Positions 38,612-47,282 of a DNA stretch of 64,000 nucleotides are shown piece after piece. Source of the stretch: Aromatoleum toluvorans (GTDB taxonomy: Bacteria > Pseudomonadota > Gammaproteobacteria > Burkholderiales > Rhodocyclaceae); NCBI RefSeq assembly GCF_012910905.1, contig NZ_WTVN01000010.1, positions 1-64,000 on the forward strand, read 5' to 3'. The notes beneath the pieces were generated by a model. The model was not told where the DNA came from. It made no database searches and saw only the letters and a list, made by a program, of their open reading frames with translations. The position numbers were made by a program, and so were the translations under genes. Numbering within the stretch: the stretch's first letter is position 1; every line of letters begins with the position of its first letter.

Positions 38612-41017
38612 TTATTTGGCTATCGAAGCCGCCACGGCGGCGCGCTGCAGATTCGTCTCGTACTGACCGCGCGCCGAGCGGTACTGCTTCGGCCACGCGA
38701 CCTCGCCGAAGCCGATCTTCGCCGCTTCGTGCAGCGTCCACGCCGGGTCCGCTAGGTGCGGCCGCGCGAGGGCGCACAGATCCGCGCGGCCCGCGGCGAT
38801 GATGCTGTTGGCGTGGTCCGCCTCGGAAATCGCGCCCACCGCGAGCGTCGGGATGCCGACCTCGTTGCGGATGCGGTCGGCGAACGGCGTCTGGTACATG
38901 CGGCCGTAGACCGGTGCATCGCCCTTCCACACCTGGCCCGACGAGCAGTCGATGATGTCGGCACCGGCCTCCTTGAAGAGGCGCGCGATCGCGACCGCGT
39001 CGTCGGCGGTGTTGCCGCCGGGGAACCAGTCGTGGCACGACAGGCGCACCGACATCGGGCGGTTCGTCGGCCACATCGCACGCATCGCCTTGAACACTTC
39101 GAGCGGGAAGCGCGCGCGGTTCTCGAGGTCGCCGCCGAACTCGTCGGTGCGGCGGTTGGTCAGCGGCGACAGGAAGCTCGACAGCAGGTAGCCGTGCGCG
39201 CAGTGCAGCTCCAGGATGTCGAAGCCGGCCTCGGCCGCCATCCGCGTGGCGCGCACGAAGTCGTTGCGCACGCGCTCCATGTCGTCGCGCGTCATCGCAC
39301 GCGGCACCTGCGAGTGCGGCAGATAGGGCAGCGGCGAGGCGGAGATCAGTTCCCACGCGCCCGTGTCGAGCGGCTCGTCGATGCCTTCCCACGCGAGCTT
39401 CGTCGCACCCTTGCGGCCGGCATGGCCGAGCTGCATGCCGATCTTCGCGTCCGAGTTGCCATGCACGAAATCGACGATGCGCTTCCACGCATTCACATGC
39501 TCGGGCTTGTACATGCCCGCGCATCCCGGCGTGATGCGCGCATCGGGCGACACGCAGGTCATCTCCGTGTACAGGAGGCCCGCGCCGCCCAACGCACGCG
39601 AGCCGAAATGCACGAGGTGGAAGTCGGTCGGCGCGCCGTCCTCGGCCGAGTACATCGCCATCGGCGACATCACGATGCGATTCGCCAGCGTCAGGCCCCG
39701 CAGCTTGAAAGGCGTGAACATCGGCGGCGGGGGCGTCTCGTCGTCGCGCACCGTCATGCCGGCCTTGCGCGCGAGCCAGCGCTCGTAGCCTTCGAGCCAG
39801 CCCGCGTCGCGCAGCCGCAGGTTCTCGTGCGAGATGCGCTGCGAGCGAGTCAGCATCGAGTACATGAACTGCTCCGGCTCCAAGGTATCGCAGTAGCGCG
39901 CGCCGCACACCTCGAACCATTCCATCGCATTCCACGCCGCGTTCTGCAGCCGCAGCACGTCGATGTTGCGCGCCGCCTGATAGCGCTCCAGCACCGCGGG
40001 GATGTGCTCGCGCGTATCACCCTCGTCGCGGAAGAGCCGCGTTAGCTCGATCGCGTCCTCGAGCGCGAGCTTGGTGCCCGAGCCGATCGCAAAATGCGCG
40101 GTATGCACGGCGTCGCCCATCAGCACGACGTGGCTCTTGCCGTTGTAGTGATGCCACTGTTCGCACTTCACGCGCTGGAAGTTGAGCCATGCCGAGCCGC
40201 GCAGGTGGCGCGAGTTGGTCATCAGGCGGTGGCTGTCGAGATGCTTGCCGAAGAGCTGTTCGCAGAACGCGATCGACTGCTCCTGGTCGGCGGTATCGAG
40301 GCCGTGCGCCTTCCACACGTGCTCGGGGCATTCGACGATGAAGGTGGTGGTCTTGTCGTCGAACTTGTAAATGTGCGCCTGGAACCAGCCGTGCTCGGTC
40401 TTCTCGAAGAAGAACGTGAAGGCGTCGAAGAGCTTGGTGGTGCCGAGCCAGATGTAGCGGTTGGGCCGCGTGACGATGTCCGGCTTGAACACCTCCGCAT
40501 ATTTGTTGCGGATGCGCGAGTTGATGCCGTCGGAGGCGATGATGAGATCGGCGTCGGGAAACTCGGCGTCCGACTCGACCTCGCGATCGAACACGAGCTC
40601 GACGCCCAGTTCCTCGCAGCGCGCCTGCAGGATGTTGAGCATCATTTTGCGGCCGATGCCGACGAAGCCGTGGCCGCCGCTGCGGATCGTGCGCCCCTTG
40701 AAATGGAGCTCGATGTCGTCCCAGTGGTTGAACGCGACCTGGATCGCGTCGGCGGTCTCGGGGTCCCACTCGCGCATGTTGTCCATCGTCGCGTCCGAGA
40801 ACACCACGCCCCAGCCGAAGGTGTCGTACGGGCGATTGCGCTCGATCACGCGGATCTGATGCGCCGGATTCAGCTTCTTCATCAGGATCGCGAAATACAG
40901 CCCCGCGGGTCCGCCGCCGATACACACGATGCGCATGGCTTCCCGCCCGGCCGCGGCAAGGACGGCCTGCTCCCCCTCCGGGGACAGCGAGCAAAGTGAG
41001 CGTGGGGGCTGTGTCAT
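38612..41017 (-). CDS. abmA: 2-aminobenzoyl-CoA monooxygenase/reductase
   Basis: This 801-residue protein is a two-part flavoprotein. The N-terminal half is a salicylate-hydroxylase-like monooxygenase: FAD motif [12 protein letters not shown] at residue 28, [26 protein letters not shown]. The C-terminal half (from ~415) is an old-yellow-enzyme reductase: [46 protein letters not shown]. This fusion is characteristic of the Azoarcus evansii enzyme that both hydroxylates and reduces 2-aminobenzoyl-CoA to an alicyclic product. AAAGGAG supports ATG 41017. The first 27 residues derive from a repeated hairpin, and the true start could be ATG 40936 (774 aa, close to the known size). Confidence 0.88.
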   Translation of the reverse strand: MTQPPRSLCSLSPEGEQAVLAAAGREAMRIVCIGGGPAGLYFAILMKKLNPAHQIRVIERNRPYDTFGWGVVFSDATMDNMREWDPETADAIQVAFNHWDDIELHFKGRTIRSGGHGFVGIGRKMMLNILQARCEELGVELVFDREVESDAEFPDADLIIASDGINSRIRNKYAEVFKPDIVTRPNRYIWLGTTKLFDAFTFFFEKTEHGWFQAHIYKFDDKTTTFIVECPEHVWKAHGLDTADQEQSIAFCEQLFGKHLDSHRLMTNSRHLRGSAWLNFQRVKCEQWHHYNGKSHVVLMGDAVHTAHFAIGSGTKLALEDAIELTRLFRDEGDTREHIPAVLERYQAARNIDVLRLQNAAWNAMEWFEVCGARYCDTLEPEQFMYSMLTRSQRISHENLRLRDAGWLEGYERWLARKAGMTVRDDETPPPPMFTPFKLRGLTLANRIVMSPMAMYSAEDGAPTDFHLVHFGSRALGGAGLLYTEMTCVSPDARITPGCAGMYKPEHVNAWKRIVDFVHGNSDAKIGMQLGHAGRKGATKLAWEGIDEPLDTGAWELISASPLPYLPHSQVPRAMTRDDMERVRNDFVRATRMAAEAGFDILELHCAHGYLLSSFLSPLTNRRTDEFGGDLENRARFPLEVFKAMRAMWPTNRPMSVRLSCHDWFPGGNTADDAVAIARLFKEAGADIIDCSSGQVWKGDAPVYGRMYQTPFADRIRNEVGIPTLAVGAISEADHANSIIAAGRADLCALARPHLADPAWTLHEAAKIGFGEVAWPKQYRSARGQYETNLQRAAVAASIAK

Positions 41018-41361
41018 CTCGGGTCTCCTTTGTCCGGACGTCCGGGGGTAAAGCCGGGCGCCCTGCCGATCTATTTTAGTTTCGAATATTTCACACTTAA
41101 AGCACTTAGTCAAACGTCGGCGCGAGTCACGCCCGAAGACTTCGGATCGTCCGGGCTGCGACCTGCGCTGCGTTGGGTGCATTACCCCACATCAGCCACC
41201 GTTTTACCCCCCCCCATGTGGGGGAGGTGCGGTGCGCCGCGAAACCGCAATATCCCCCGACGCCGTGCGGTATCGCTTGCTGCGCCGCGGAAATAAAACT
41301 TCGTGACTGAATATTTTAAGCCTGATATATCTTCGCTCCACTCTACTCGCGGGAGTTCGAC
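41018..41361. promoter_or_regulatory. Divergent promoter region abmA / TRAP genes
   Basis: This 344-bp stretch has no gene. Leftward: TTGACT (41113-41108), 17 bp, AATATT (41090-41085), a good promoter for abmA. Rightward: a weaker GTGACT (41303-41308), 17 bp, TATATC (41326-41331) before the TRAP genes. Both contain GAATATTT near the start site. A run of nine C followed by ATGTGGGGG (41207-41224) can fold into a C/G hairpin. Confidence 0.5.
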
Positions 41362-41892
41362 ATGGCCTTGCAGCAAGCGGCAATCGGGACCGGCATCACG
41401 CTCCGATCCCGTCCCGGACGGTTCTACCACCTGCTGATGAACGCCTGCGGCACGCTCGCGGCGCTGCTTTTCGGCGGCATGGCGCTGCTCGTGTGCGCCG
41501 ACGTCGTGATGCGCAACGTCGGCCTCGGATCGATCGCATGGAGCGTCGAGGCGACCGAATACATCCTGATGGTCGCAACCTTTGTCGCGGCGCCATGGCT
41601 GCTGTACCTGAACGACCACATCCGCGTCGACGTCGTGCTGCGCGCGCTGTCGGCGCCGATGCAGCGCCGTCTGGAGCTCGGGACCGACCTCGCCTGCTGC
41701 GTGATCTGCGCGGTTCTCGCATGGCAGACCGTCGCGGTGGCACAGGACACGGCCGCCCAGGGCAGTCTCGTGTTCAAGGTGCTGGTGTTCCCGGAATGGT
41801 GGCTGAATCTGCCGATGGTGTTCTCGTGCACGCTGCTCGCGGTCGAGTTCGCGCGCCGCTTCATCAATCTGCTGGCGCGGGAGGCGAACTGA
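41362..41892 (+). CDS. TRAP transporter small membrane subunit (DctQ-like)
   Basis: This 176-residue protein has four hydrophobic segments (about 28-48, 65-85, 105-125, 140-160) and the DctQ motif WSVEATEYILMVATF. It is the small permease subunit of a TRAP transporter, which uses an ion gradient and a periplasmic binding protein to import organic acids. GGGAG lies before ATG 41362. DctM follows after one base. Given the neighbours, an aromatic or indolic acid is the likely cargo (inference). Confidence 0.87.
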   Translation: MALQQAAIGTGITLRSRPGRFYHLLMNACGTLAALLFGGMALLVCADVVMRNVGLGSIAWSVEATEYILMVATFVAAPWLLYLNDHIRVDVVLRALSAPMQRRLELGTDLACCVICAVLAWQTVAVAQDTAAQGSLVFKVLVFPEWWLNLPMVFSCTLLAVEFARRFINLLAREAN

Positions 41893-41893
41893 G

Positions 41894-43210
41894 ATGGAAT
41901 GGTACTGGGCGCTTGCACTGATGCTGGGCCTGATGTTCGGGCTGATGGGAATCGGGCTGCCGGTCGCGTTCACCTTCCTCGGCGTGAACCTGGTCGGTGC
42001 CTGGGTGTTCCTCGGCGGCGAAGCGGGGCTCGCGCAGCTCGTGAGGAATTCGGTCGGCGCGGTGACGAGCTTTTCGCTCACGCCGATCCCGCTGTTCGTG
42101 CTGATGGGCGAGGTGCTGTTCCACACCGGGCTCGCGTTCCGCGCCATCGAGGCGATCGAGCGGCTGATCGCGCGGCTGCCGGGGCGGCTGTCGGTGGTGT
42201 CGGTGCTCGGCGGCACGACCTTCGCCGCGCTGTCGGGCTCGACGATCGCGAACACCGCGATGATGGGCGGCGTGATGCTGCCCGAGATGTTGAAGCGCGG
42301 CTATCACCCGACGCTCGCGATGGGACCGATCATGGCGGTCGGCGGCATCGCGATGCTGATTCCGCCGTCGGCGCTCGCGGTCATGCTCGGCAGCCTCGCC
42401 GGCATCTCGATCGCACAGTTGCTGGTCGGCGGCATCCTGCCGGGCCTCGTGATGGCGGCATGCTTCCTCGCCTATGTGATGATCCGCTGCCGCATCGACC
42501 CGGGCCTCGCGCCGCTCGACGAGGCACCGCGCGCGCCCGACGCCTGGACGCGCTGGAAGCCGTTCGTGCGCGACGTCGTGCCGCTGTTCTCGATCTTCGC
42601 CGCGGTCGTCGGCAGCATGCTTGCCGGGTGGGCGTCGCCAACCGAATCGGCCGCAATCGGCGCCCTCGCCTCCGTCCTCGCAACAGTCTGCTACGGCGCA
42701 CTGACATTGCGTTCCCTCAAGAAATCGCTCGTCGAGACCGCGCGCGTGTCGGTCGTGATCCTGTTCGTGCTCGTCGCCTCGACGACCTTCGCGCAGATCC
42801 TGAGCTTCTCGGGCGCGACGAGCGGCGCGCTGAGCCTCATCAACGCGCTCGAACTCTCGCCGATGATGCTCGTCCTCGGCATGCTCGCGATCCTGCTCGT
42901 GCTCGGCTGCGTCATCGACCAGATCAGCATGATGATGATCACTCTGCCGTTCTTCATGCCGCTCGCCAATGCTGCCGGGATCGACCCGGTATGGCTCGGC
43001 GTGCTGATGCTGGTCGCGATGGAACTCGGCCTGCTGACGCCGCCGTTCGGCCTGCTGCTGATGGTGATGCAGTCGGTAGCCCCGCCGCCGATCCAGTTGC
43101 GCCAGATCTACGCCGCCGCGGCGCCTTTCGTGCTGATCGAGATCGGCGTACTCGCCCTCATCGTCACGCTGCCCTGGCTGGCCGTCGGCCTGCCGCGGCT
43201 GATGCAGTAG
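41894..43210 (+). CDS. TRAP transporter large permease (DctM-like)
   Basis: This 438-residue, very hydrophobic DctM-type protein has about 12 membrane segments. Recognisable stretches are FTPIP-like SLTPIPLFVLMGEVLF, LGGTTFAALSGSTIANTA, PPSALAVMLGSLAGISIAQLL and LELGLLTPPFGLLL-like MELGLLTPPFG. It carries the translocation pathway of the TRAP transporter together with DctQ. ATG 41894 follows GGGAGG. DctP follows after 48 bp. Confidence 0.92.
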   Translation: MEWYWALALMLGLMFGLMGIGLPVAFTFLGVNLVGAWVFLGGEAGLAQLVRNSVGAVTSFSLTPIPLFVLMGEVLFHTGLAFRAIEAIERLIARLPGRLSVVSVLGGTTFAALSGSTIANTAMMGGVMLPEMLKRGYHPTLAMGPIMAVGGIAMLIPPSALAVMLGSLAGISIAQLLVGGILPGLVMAACFLAYVMIRCRIDPGLAPLDEAPRAPDAWTRWKPFVRDVVPLFSIFAAVVGSMLAGWASPTESAAIGALASVLATVCYGALTLRSLKKSLVETARVSVVILFVLVASTTFAQILSFSGATSGALSLINALELSPMMLVLGMLAILLVLGCVIDQISMMMITLPFFMPLANAAGIDPVWLGVLMLVAMELGLLTPPFGLLLMVMQSVAPPPIQLRQIYAAAAPFVLIEIGVLALIVTLPWLAVGLPRLMQ

Positions 43211-43258
43211 TCCGCCTTCCACCCCACGCCACACCATAACGAGATGGAGAACGAGGAG

Positions 43259-44230
43259 ATGAAGATCCGCCCCCGCAAGCTCGCCGTCGCCGCGCTGATC
43301 GCGCTGCTCGGAACCGGCGCGAACGCCGCCGAGATCACGCTGAAGGCCGTCAGCGCATTCGGCCACGACACCTTCTTCAATCAGCGCTTCAAGACCTTCG
43401 TCGACAAGGTCAATACGGAAGGCAAGGGCATCATGAAGATCCAGGTTGTCGGCGGCCCCGAGGCGATCCCGCCGCTCGAAGTCGGCAACGCGGTGCGCAC
43501 CGGCGTCGTCGACCTCGCGAACACGACCGGCGTGTTCCACGCGAACCTCGTCCCCGAGGCCCTCGCCGGCTCCTTCGCCGAGAAATCGATGGCGGAGCTG
43601 CGCGCGAATGGCGGCTACGCGCTGCTCGACCGCATCCACCGCGACAAGGCCAACATGGTGTGGCTCGGGCGGGTGTCCGACGGGCTGCAGTACCACATCT
43701 ACACGAACAAGAAGGTCGACGCCGGCAATTTCTCGGGCATGAAGCTCAGGAGCGTGCCGGTCTATCGCGCGTTCTTCCAGTCGCTCGGCGCGACGCCGCT
43801 GCAGGTGCCGCCGGGCGAAGTGTTCACCGCGCTCGAGCGCGGTGTCGTCGACGGCTACGGCTGGCCGTCGGTGGGCATCTTCGACCTCGGCTGGCAGGAG
43901 AAGACGAAGTACCGCGTCGAGCCCGGTTTCTACAACGTCGAGGTCGGCCTGTACATGAACCAGAACACGTGGAAGAAGCTCGATGACGCGCAGCGCGCGT
44001 TCCTCGAAAAGCAGATCGCGTGGGTCGAGGCGGAGAACGTCAAGGACCTGAAGGCGGCCGAGGCCGAGAAGGCGCGCCAGGCCGGCGCGAAGATCGACAC
44101 CATCGCGATCCCCGAGGCCGAGGTCCGGCAGTTCCGCGCCCGCGCCTACGACGCGGGCTGGAAGGGTATCGAGCAGGCGAGCCCGCAGCACGTCGCGAAG
44201 CTGCGCGAGCTGTTCGGCAACGTGCACTGA
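43259..44230 (+). CDS. TRAP transporter periplasmic binding protein (DctP-like)
   Basis: This 323-residue protein has a signal peptide (MKIRPRK start, cleavage near GANA-AE at about residue 24). DctP features include ALERGVVDGYGWPSVGIFDLGW and the binding arginine region GMKLRSVPVYRAFFQSLGA. ATG 43259 is chosen over an in-frame ATG 43244, whose GGAG serves as its ribosome site. It delivers a carboxylate to DctQM. A G+C-rich hairpin lies after the stop and the next gene faces it. Confidence 0.87.
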   Translation: MKIRPRKLAVAALIALLGTGANAAEITLKAVSAFGHDTFFNQRFKTFVDKVNTEGKGIMKIQVVGGPEAIPPLEVGNAVRTGVVDLANTTGVFHANLVPEALAGSFAEKSMAELRANGGYALLDRIHRDKANMVWLGRVSDGLQYHIYTNKKVDAGNFSGMKLRSVPVYRAFFQSLGATPLQVPPGEVFTALERGVVDGYGWPSVGIFDLGWQEKTKYRVEPGFYNVEVGLYMNQNTWKKLDDAQRAFLEKQIAWVEAENVKDLKAAEAEKARQAGAKIDTIAIPEAEVRQFRARAYDAGWKGIEQASPQHVAKLRELFGNVH

Positions 44231-44239
44231 CGCGCGCCC

Positions 44240-44260
44240 GGCGGGCCGCGAAGGCCCGCC
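44240..44260. terminator. Hairpin between convergent dctP and marR genes
   Basis: GGCGGGCC-GCGAA-GGCCCGCC is a perfect 8-bp stem, ten bases after the dctP stop and four bases before the marR stop. There is no T-run on either strand, so it is a weak or factor-assisted bidirectional terminator at most. Confidence 0.4.
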
Positions 44261-44264
44261 CGCC

Positions 44265-44762
44265 CTACCCGCCGTCGGCGAGCGGCGCTGCCGGCGGGTG
44301 CAGCGCGATCAGGTCCTTCAGCATGCCGATCAGGAGTGCCGCGTTGTCGTGGCCGAACGGTTCGAGCACGGCCTGCTGGTGGCGCAGGGCGTGCGCGCAC
44401 AGCGAATCCGCAAGGCCCCTGCCCTTGCGCGTGAGACGGACGAGCGTCTGTCGGCGATCGCGGCGCGCGCCGGTGCGCTCGACGAGCCCGTCGGCCTCCA
44501 TCCGCTGCACGACCTTGCTCAGCGTCGGCTGTTTCGTCAGCGCTAGCTGCGCGAGGGTACCGATGCTCTCGCCGTCGCTGCCCGAGAGGCTCGCGAGCAC
44601 GCGCCACTCGGTCACCGACAGGCCGGACGCCTCGACCTCGCGATGGAACTCGCGCGAGATGCGGCTGCTCGCCTGCGCGAGCAGGTACGCGAGATAGCCG
44701 TCGACGAAGCGTCCAGATGCTTCGCTCAATACATCGTTTCCGGTCGTCGTCGCATCCACCAT
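44265..44762 (-). CDS. MarR-family regulator of the aerobic cluster
   Basis: This 165-residue MarR protein has GYLAYLLAQASSRISREF as dimer helix, VTEWRVLASLSG, the recognition helix region TKQPTLSKVVQRMEADGLV and the wing GARRDRRQTLVRLT. GGAG fits ATG 44762. It is divergent from the oxidoreductase-Rieske operon. An inverted repeat CATGAA-TT-TTCATG at 44885-44898 lies just before that operon's promoter and is the likely operator. MarR proteins control aerobic auxin-degradation (iad) loci in Variovorax, as I recall. A phenolic or indolic acid is the expected ligand (inference). Confidence 0.85.
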   Translation of the reverse strand: MVDATTTGNDVLSEASGRFVDGYLAYLLAQASSRISREFHREVEASGLSVTEWRVLASLSGSDGESIGTLAQLALTKQPTLSKVVQRMEADGLVERTGARRDRRQTLVRLTRKGRGLADSLCAHALRHQQAVLEPFGHDNAALLIGMLKDLIALHPPAAPLADGG

Positions 44763-44884
44763 CACCCGCTCCGTTCCTTTCCGAACCGCTCGCCGCGGAA
44801 GCCCCGCGGCGCACAACCCGGAATGTGATTGCTGTTCAAATCATCATCGCAAGTTTAAGCCCTGTATGGATAAATTTCTTTTTC

Positions 44885-44934
44885 CATGAATTTTCATGTT
44901 TTCCATTGACAAGGTAAAGCTTCATACCTAAAGT
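44885..44934 (+). promoter_or_regulatory. MarR operator and promoter of the oxidoreductase-Rieske operon
   Basis: Inverted repeat CATGAATTTTCATG (44885-44898), then -35 TTGACA (44906-44911), 17 bp, -10 TAAAGT (44929-44934). The leader of about 70 nt carries GGAGGAG before ATG 45010. This is the best-looking sigma-70 promoter in the window. Confidence 0.7.
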
Positions 44935-45009
44935 AAATTCCACAACAACGCTGCGGACGGCATCAAGGCAACGCGACGCCGGACCGGGTGAAAACCGGAG
45001 GAGACAAGA

Positions 45010-47274
45010 TGGCCCCGACCCCAACAGTCTGGCCGTCGCCCGTGCGCCGCCCACTGCGGCCGTGCGGCGATGCCCGCATCCCCTGCGCCGGACAGCCGCG
45101 CCATGGCTGAGCGCTCGTTCGCGAAGGAAGTCGAGCAGCTCCGGCTGCCGGCCGGCAGCGAGTTCCGCGGCGAAGGCATCCTGGCCGTCACCAAGGCCTT
45201 GCTGCAGTCCGGTGTCGGCTACGTCGCCGGCTACCAGGGCTCGCCGATCTCGCACCTGATGGACGTGCTCGCCGACGCGAAGGAGATCCTCGACGAGCTC
45301 GGCGTGCATTTCGAGGCGAGCGCCTCCGAGGCCACCGCAGCAGCGACGCTCGCCGCGTCGGTGATGTACCCGATCCGCGGCGCGGTCACGTGGAAGTCCA
45401 CGGTCGGCACCAACGTCGCATCCGACGCGCTCGCCAACCTCGCGTCGGGCGGCGTCACCGGCGGCGCGCTGGTGATCATCGGCGAGGATTACGGCGAAGG
45501 CTCGTCGATCATGCAGGAGCGCTCGCACGCCTTCGCGATGAAGTCGCAGATGTGGCTGCTCGATCCGCGCCCGAATCTCGAATCCATCGTCAAGGCGGTC
45601 GAGGACGGCTTCGAGCTGTCGGAGGCGAGCAACACGCCGGTGATGCTCGAGATGCGCATCCGCTCGTGCCACGTGCATGGCCGCTTCACGACCCGCGAGA
45701 ACCGCCGGCCCGCGTTCAGCCTCGCCGACGCGCTCGAAAACCCGCGCCGCGACACCGGCCGCATCGTGCTGCCGCCCGCCTCCTTCGCGCACGAGCACGA
45801 GAAGGTCCGCGACCGCTGGCCCGCCGCCGTGAAGTTCATCCGCGAGCGGAAACTCAACGAGTTCTTCGACGGCGACGACGCCCACGCCGACCTCGGTCTG
45901 ATCCTGCAGGGCGGCCTCTACAACGGCGTCATCCGCGCGCTGCAGCTGCTCGGCCTCGCCGACGCGTTCGGCAACAGCCGCATCCCGCTGTACGTGATGA
46001 ACGTCACCTACCCCGTCATCGACGACGAGGTGCTCGCCTTCTGTGCGACCAAGCGCGCGGTGCTGCTGCTCGAAGAAGGCCAGCCCGACTACATCGAGCA
46101 GAACCTCAACACCATCCTGCGCCGCTCCGGCGTGACGACGGCGCTGTGCGGCAAGGACGTGCTGCCGATGGCCGGCGAATACACGACGCAGGTCATGCGC
46201 GACGGCATCGAAGCCTTCCTTACGACCCACGCGCCGCGCGCACTCGAATCGTCCGCGGCGGTGCCGGCGCAGGCCCCCACCGCGGTGCCGATCACCTTCC
46301 ACCCGAAAGTCCGCGATCTCGCCGCCGTCGTGCCGCCCCGGCCCGCGGGCTTCTGCACCGGCTGCCCCGAGCGGCCGATCTTCGCGGCAATGAAGCTCGC
46401 GCAGGCCGAGCTCGGCGAGCATCACATCTCGTGCGACATCGGCTGCCACCTGTTCTCCATCCTGCCGCCGTTCAACCTCGGCGCGACGACGATGGGCTAC
46501 GGGCTCGGCGCGGCGTCGAGCTCGGCGTTCAACGTGAAGTCCGGCAAGCGTTCGATCTCGGTGATGGGCGACGGCGGCTTCTGGCACAACGGCCTGACGA
46601 GCGGCATCGCCAACGCGGTGTTCAACAAGAACGACGGGGTCATCGTCATCGTCGACAACTTCTACTCGTCGGCCACCGGCGGGCAGGACATCCCGTCGTC
46701 GCGCGCGGACAACCCCAACCGCGCGACCAAGCATCCGATCGAGGCGGCGATCCGCGGCGCCGGCGTCCAGTGGGTGCGCACCATCGACCGCACCTACGAC
46801 GTCGCCCGCGTGCGCGACACGCTCGAAGAGGCGCTGACGACGAGCACCGACGGCCCGAAGGTCATCATCGCCCAGTCCGAATGCATGCTGAACAAGCAGC
46901 GGCGCGTGAAACCGCTGTTCAACAAGGCGGTGAAGGCCGGCGAGCGGGTCGTCAAGGAGCGCTTCGGCGTCGATCCGGACGTGTGCAGCGGCGATCATGC
47001 GTGCATCCGCCTGTCGGGCTGCCCCTCGCTGTCGGTGAAGGACAGCGGCGACCCCCTGAAGGAGGACCCGGTGGCGCACGTCGACAACAGCTGTGTCGGC
47101 TGCGGCAACTGCGGCGAAGTCGCCGAGGCCGCGGTGCTGTGCCCGTCCTTCTATCGCGCCGACATCATCCACAACCCGACCGCGGCCGACCGCATCAAGG
47201 CGCGCGTGCGCGGCGCCGTCATCGGCTGGCTGCAGCGACGCCGCGCGGCGCGGCTCGCGCGCCACGCGCTGTGA
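45010..47274 (+). CDS. Indolepyruvate/2-oxoacid:ferredoxin oxidoreductase, alpha (TPP) subunit, IorA-like
   Basis: This 754-residue IorA-type subunit has an N-terminal pyruvate-oxidoreductase-like domain (GYQGSPISHLMDV, VGTNVASDALANL), the segment FCTGCPERPIF, and a TPP domain with MGDGGFWHNG ... NFYSSATGGQ. It ends with a ferredoxin-like tail (CVGCGNCGEVAEAAVLCPSF) and upstream CSGDHACIRLSGC. It oxidatively decarboxylates an aryl 2-oxoacid to an acyl-CoA, reducing ferredoxin. In this cluster, isatinate (2-aminophenylglyoxylate) giving 2-aminobenzoyl-CoA is an attractive substrate (inference); arylpyruvates are the alternative. GGAGGAG supports ATG 45010; ATG 45103 would give the usual N-terminus. 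Confidence 0.83.
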   Translation, partial: WPRPQQSGRRPCAAHCGRAAMPASPAPDSRAMAERSFAKEVEQLRLPAGSEFRGEGILAVTKALLQSGVGYVAGYQGSPISHLMDVLADAKEILDELGVHFEASASEATAAATLAASVMYPIRGAVTWKSTVGTNVASDALANLASGGVTGGALVIIGEDYGEGSSIMQERSHAFAMKSQMWLLDPRPNLESIVKAVEDGFELSEASNTPVMLEMRIRSCHVHGRFTTRENRRPAFSLADALENPRRDTGRIVLPPASFAHEHEKVRDRWPAAVKFIRERKLNEFFDGDDAHADLGLILQGGLYNGVIRALQLLGLADAFGNSRIPLYVMNVTYPVIDDEVLAFCATKRAVLLLEEGQPDYIEQNLNTILRRSGVTTALCGKDVLPMAGEYTTQVMRDGIEAFLTTHAPRALESSAAVPAQAPTAVPITFHPKVRDLAAVVPPRPAGFCTGCPERPIFAAMKLAQAELGEHHISCDIGCHLFSILPPFNLGATTMGYGLGAASSSAFNVKSGKRSISVMGDGGFWHNGLTSGIANAVFNKNDGVIVIVDNFYSSATGGQDIPSSRADNPNRATKHPIEAAIRGAGVQWVRTIDRTYDVARVRDTLEEALTTSTDGPKVIIAQSECMLNKQRRVKPLFNKAVKAGERVVKERFGVDPDVCSGDHACIRLSGCPSLSVKDSGDPLKEDPVAHVDNSCVGCGNCGEVAEAAVLCPSFYRADIIHNPTAADRIKARVRGAVIGWLQRRRAARLARHAL

Positions 47275-47282
47275 GGATTCCG

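Noticed and set aside
41864-44227. 787-codon minus-strand frame opposite the TRAP genes
   Set aside because: The translation is extremely rich in Arg, Glu, His and Asp repeats, typical of an antisense frame of hydrophobic genes. The plus-strand TRAP genes are unambiguous.
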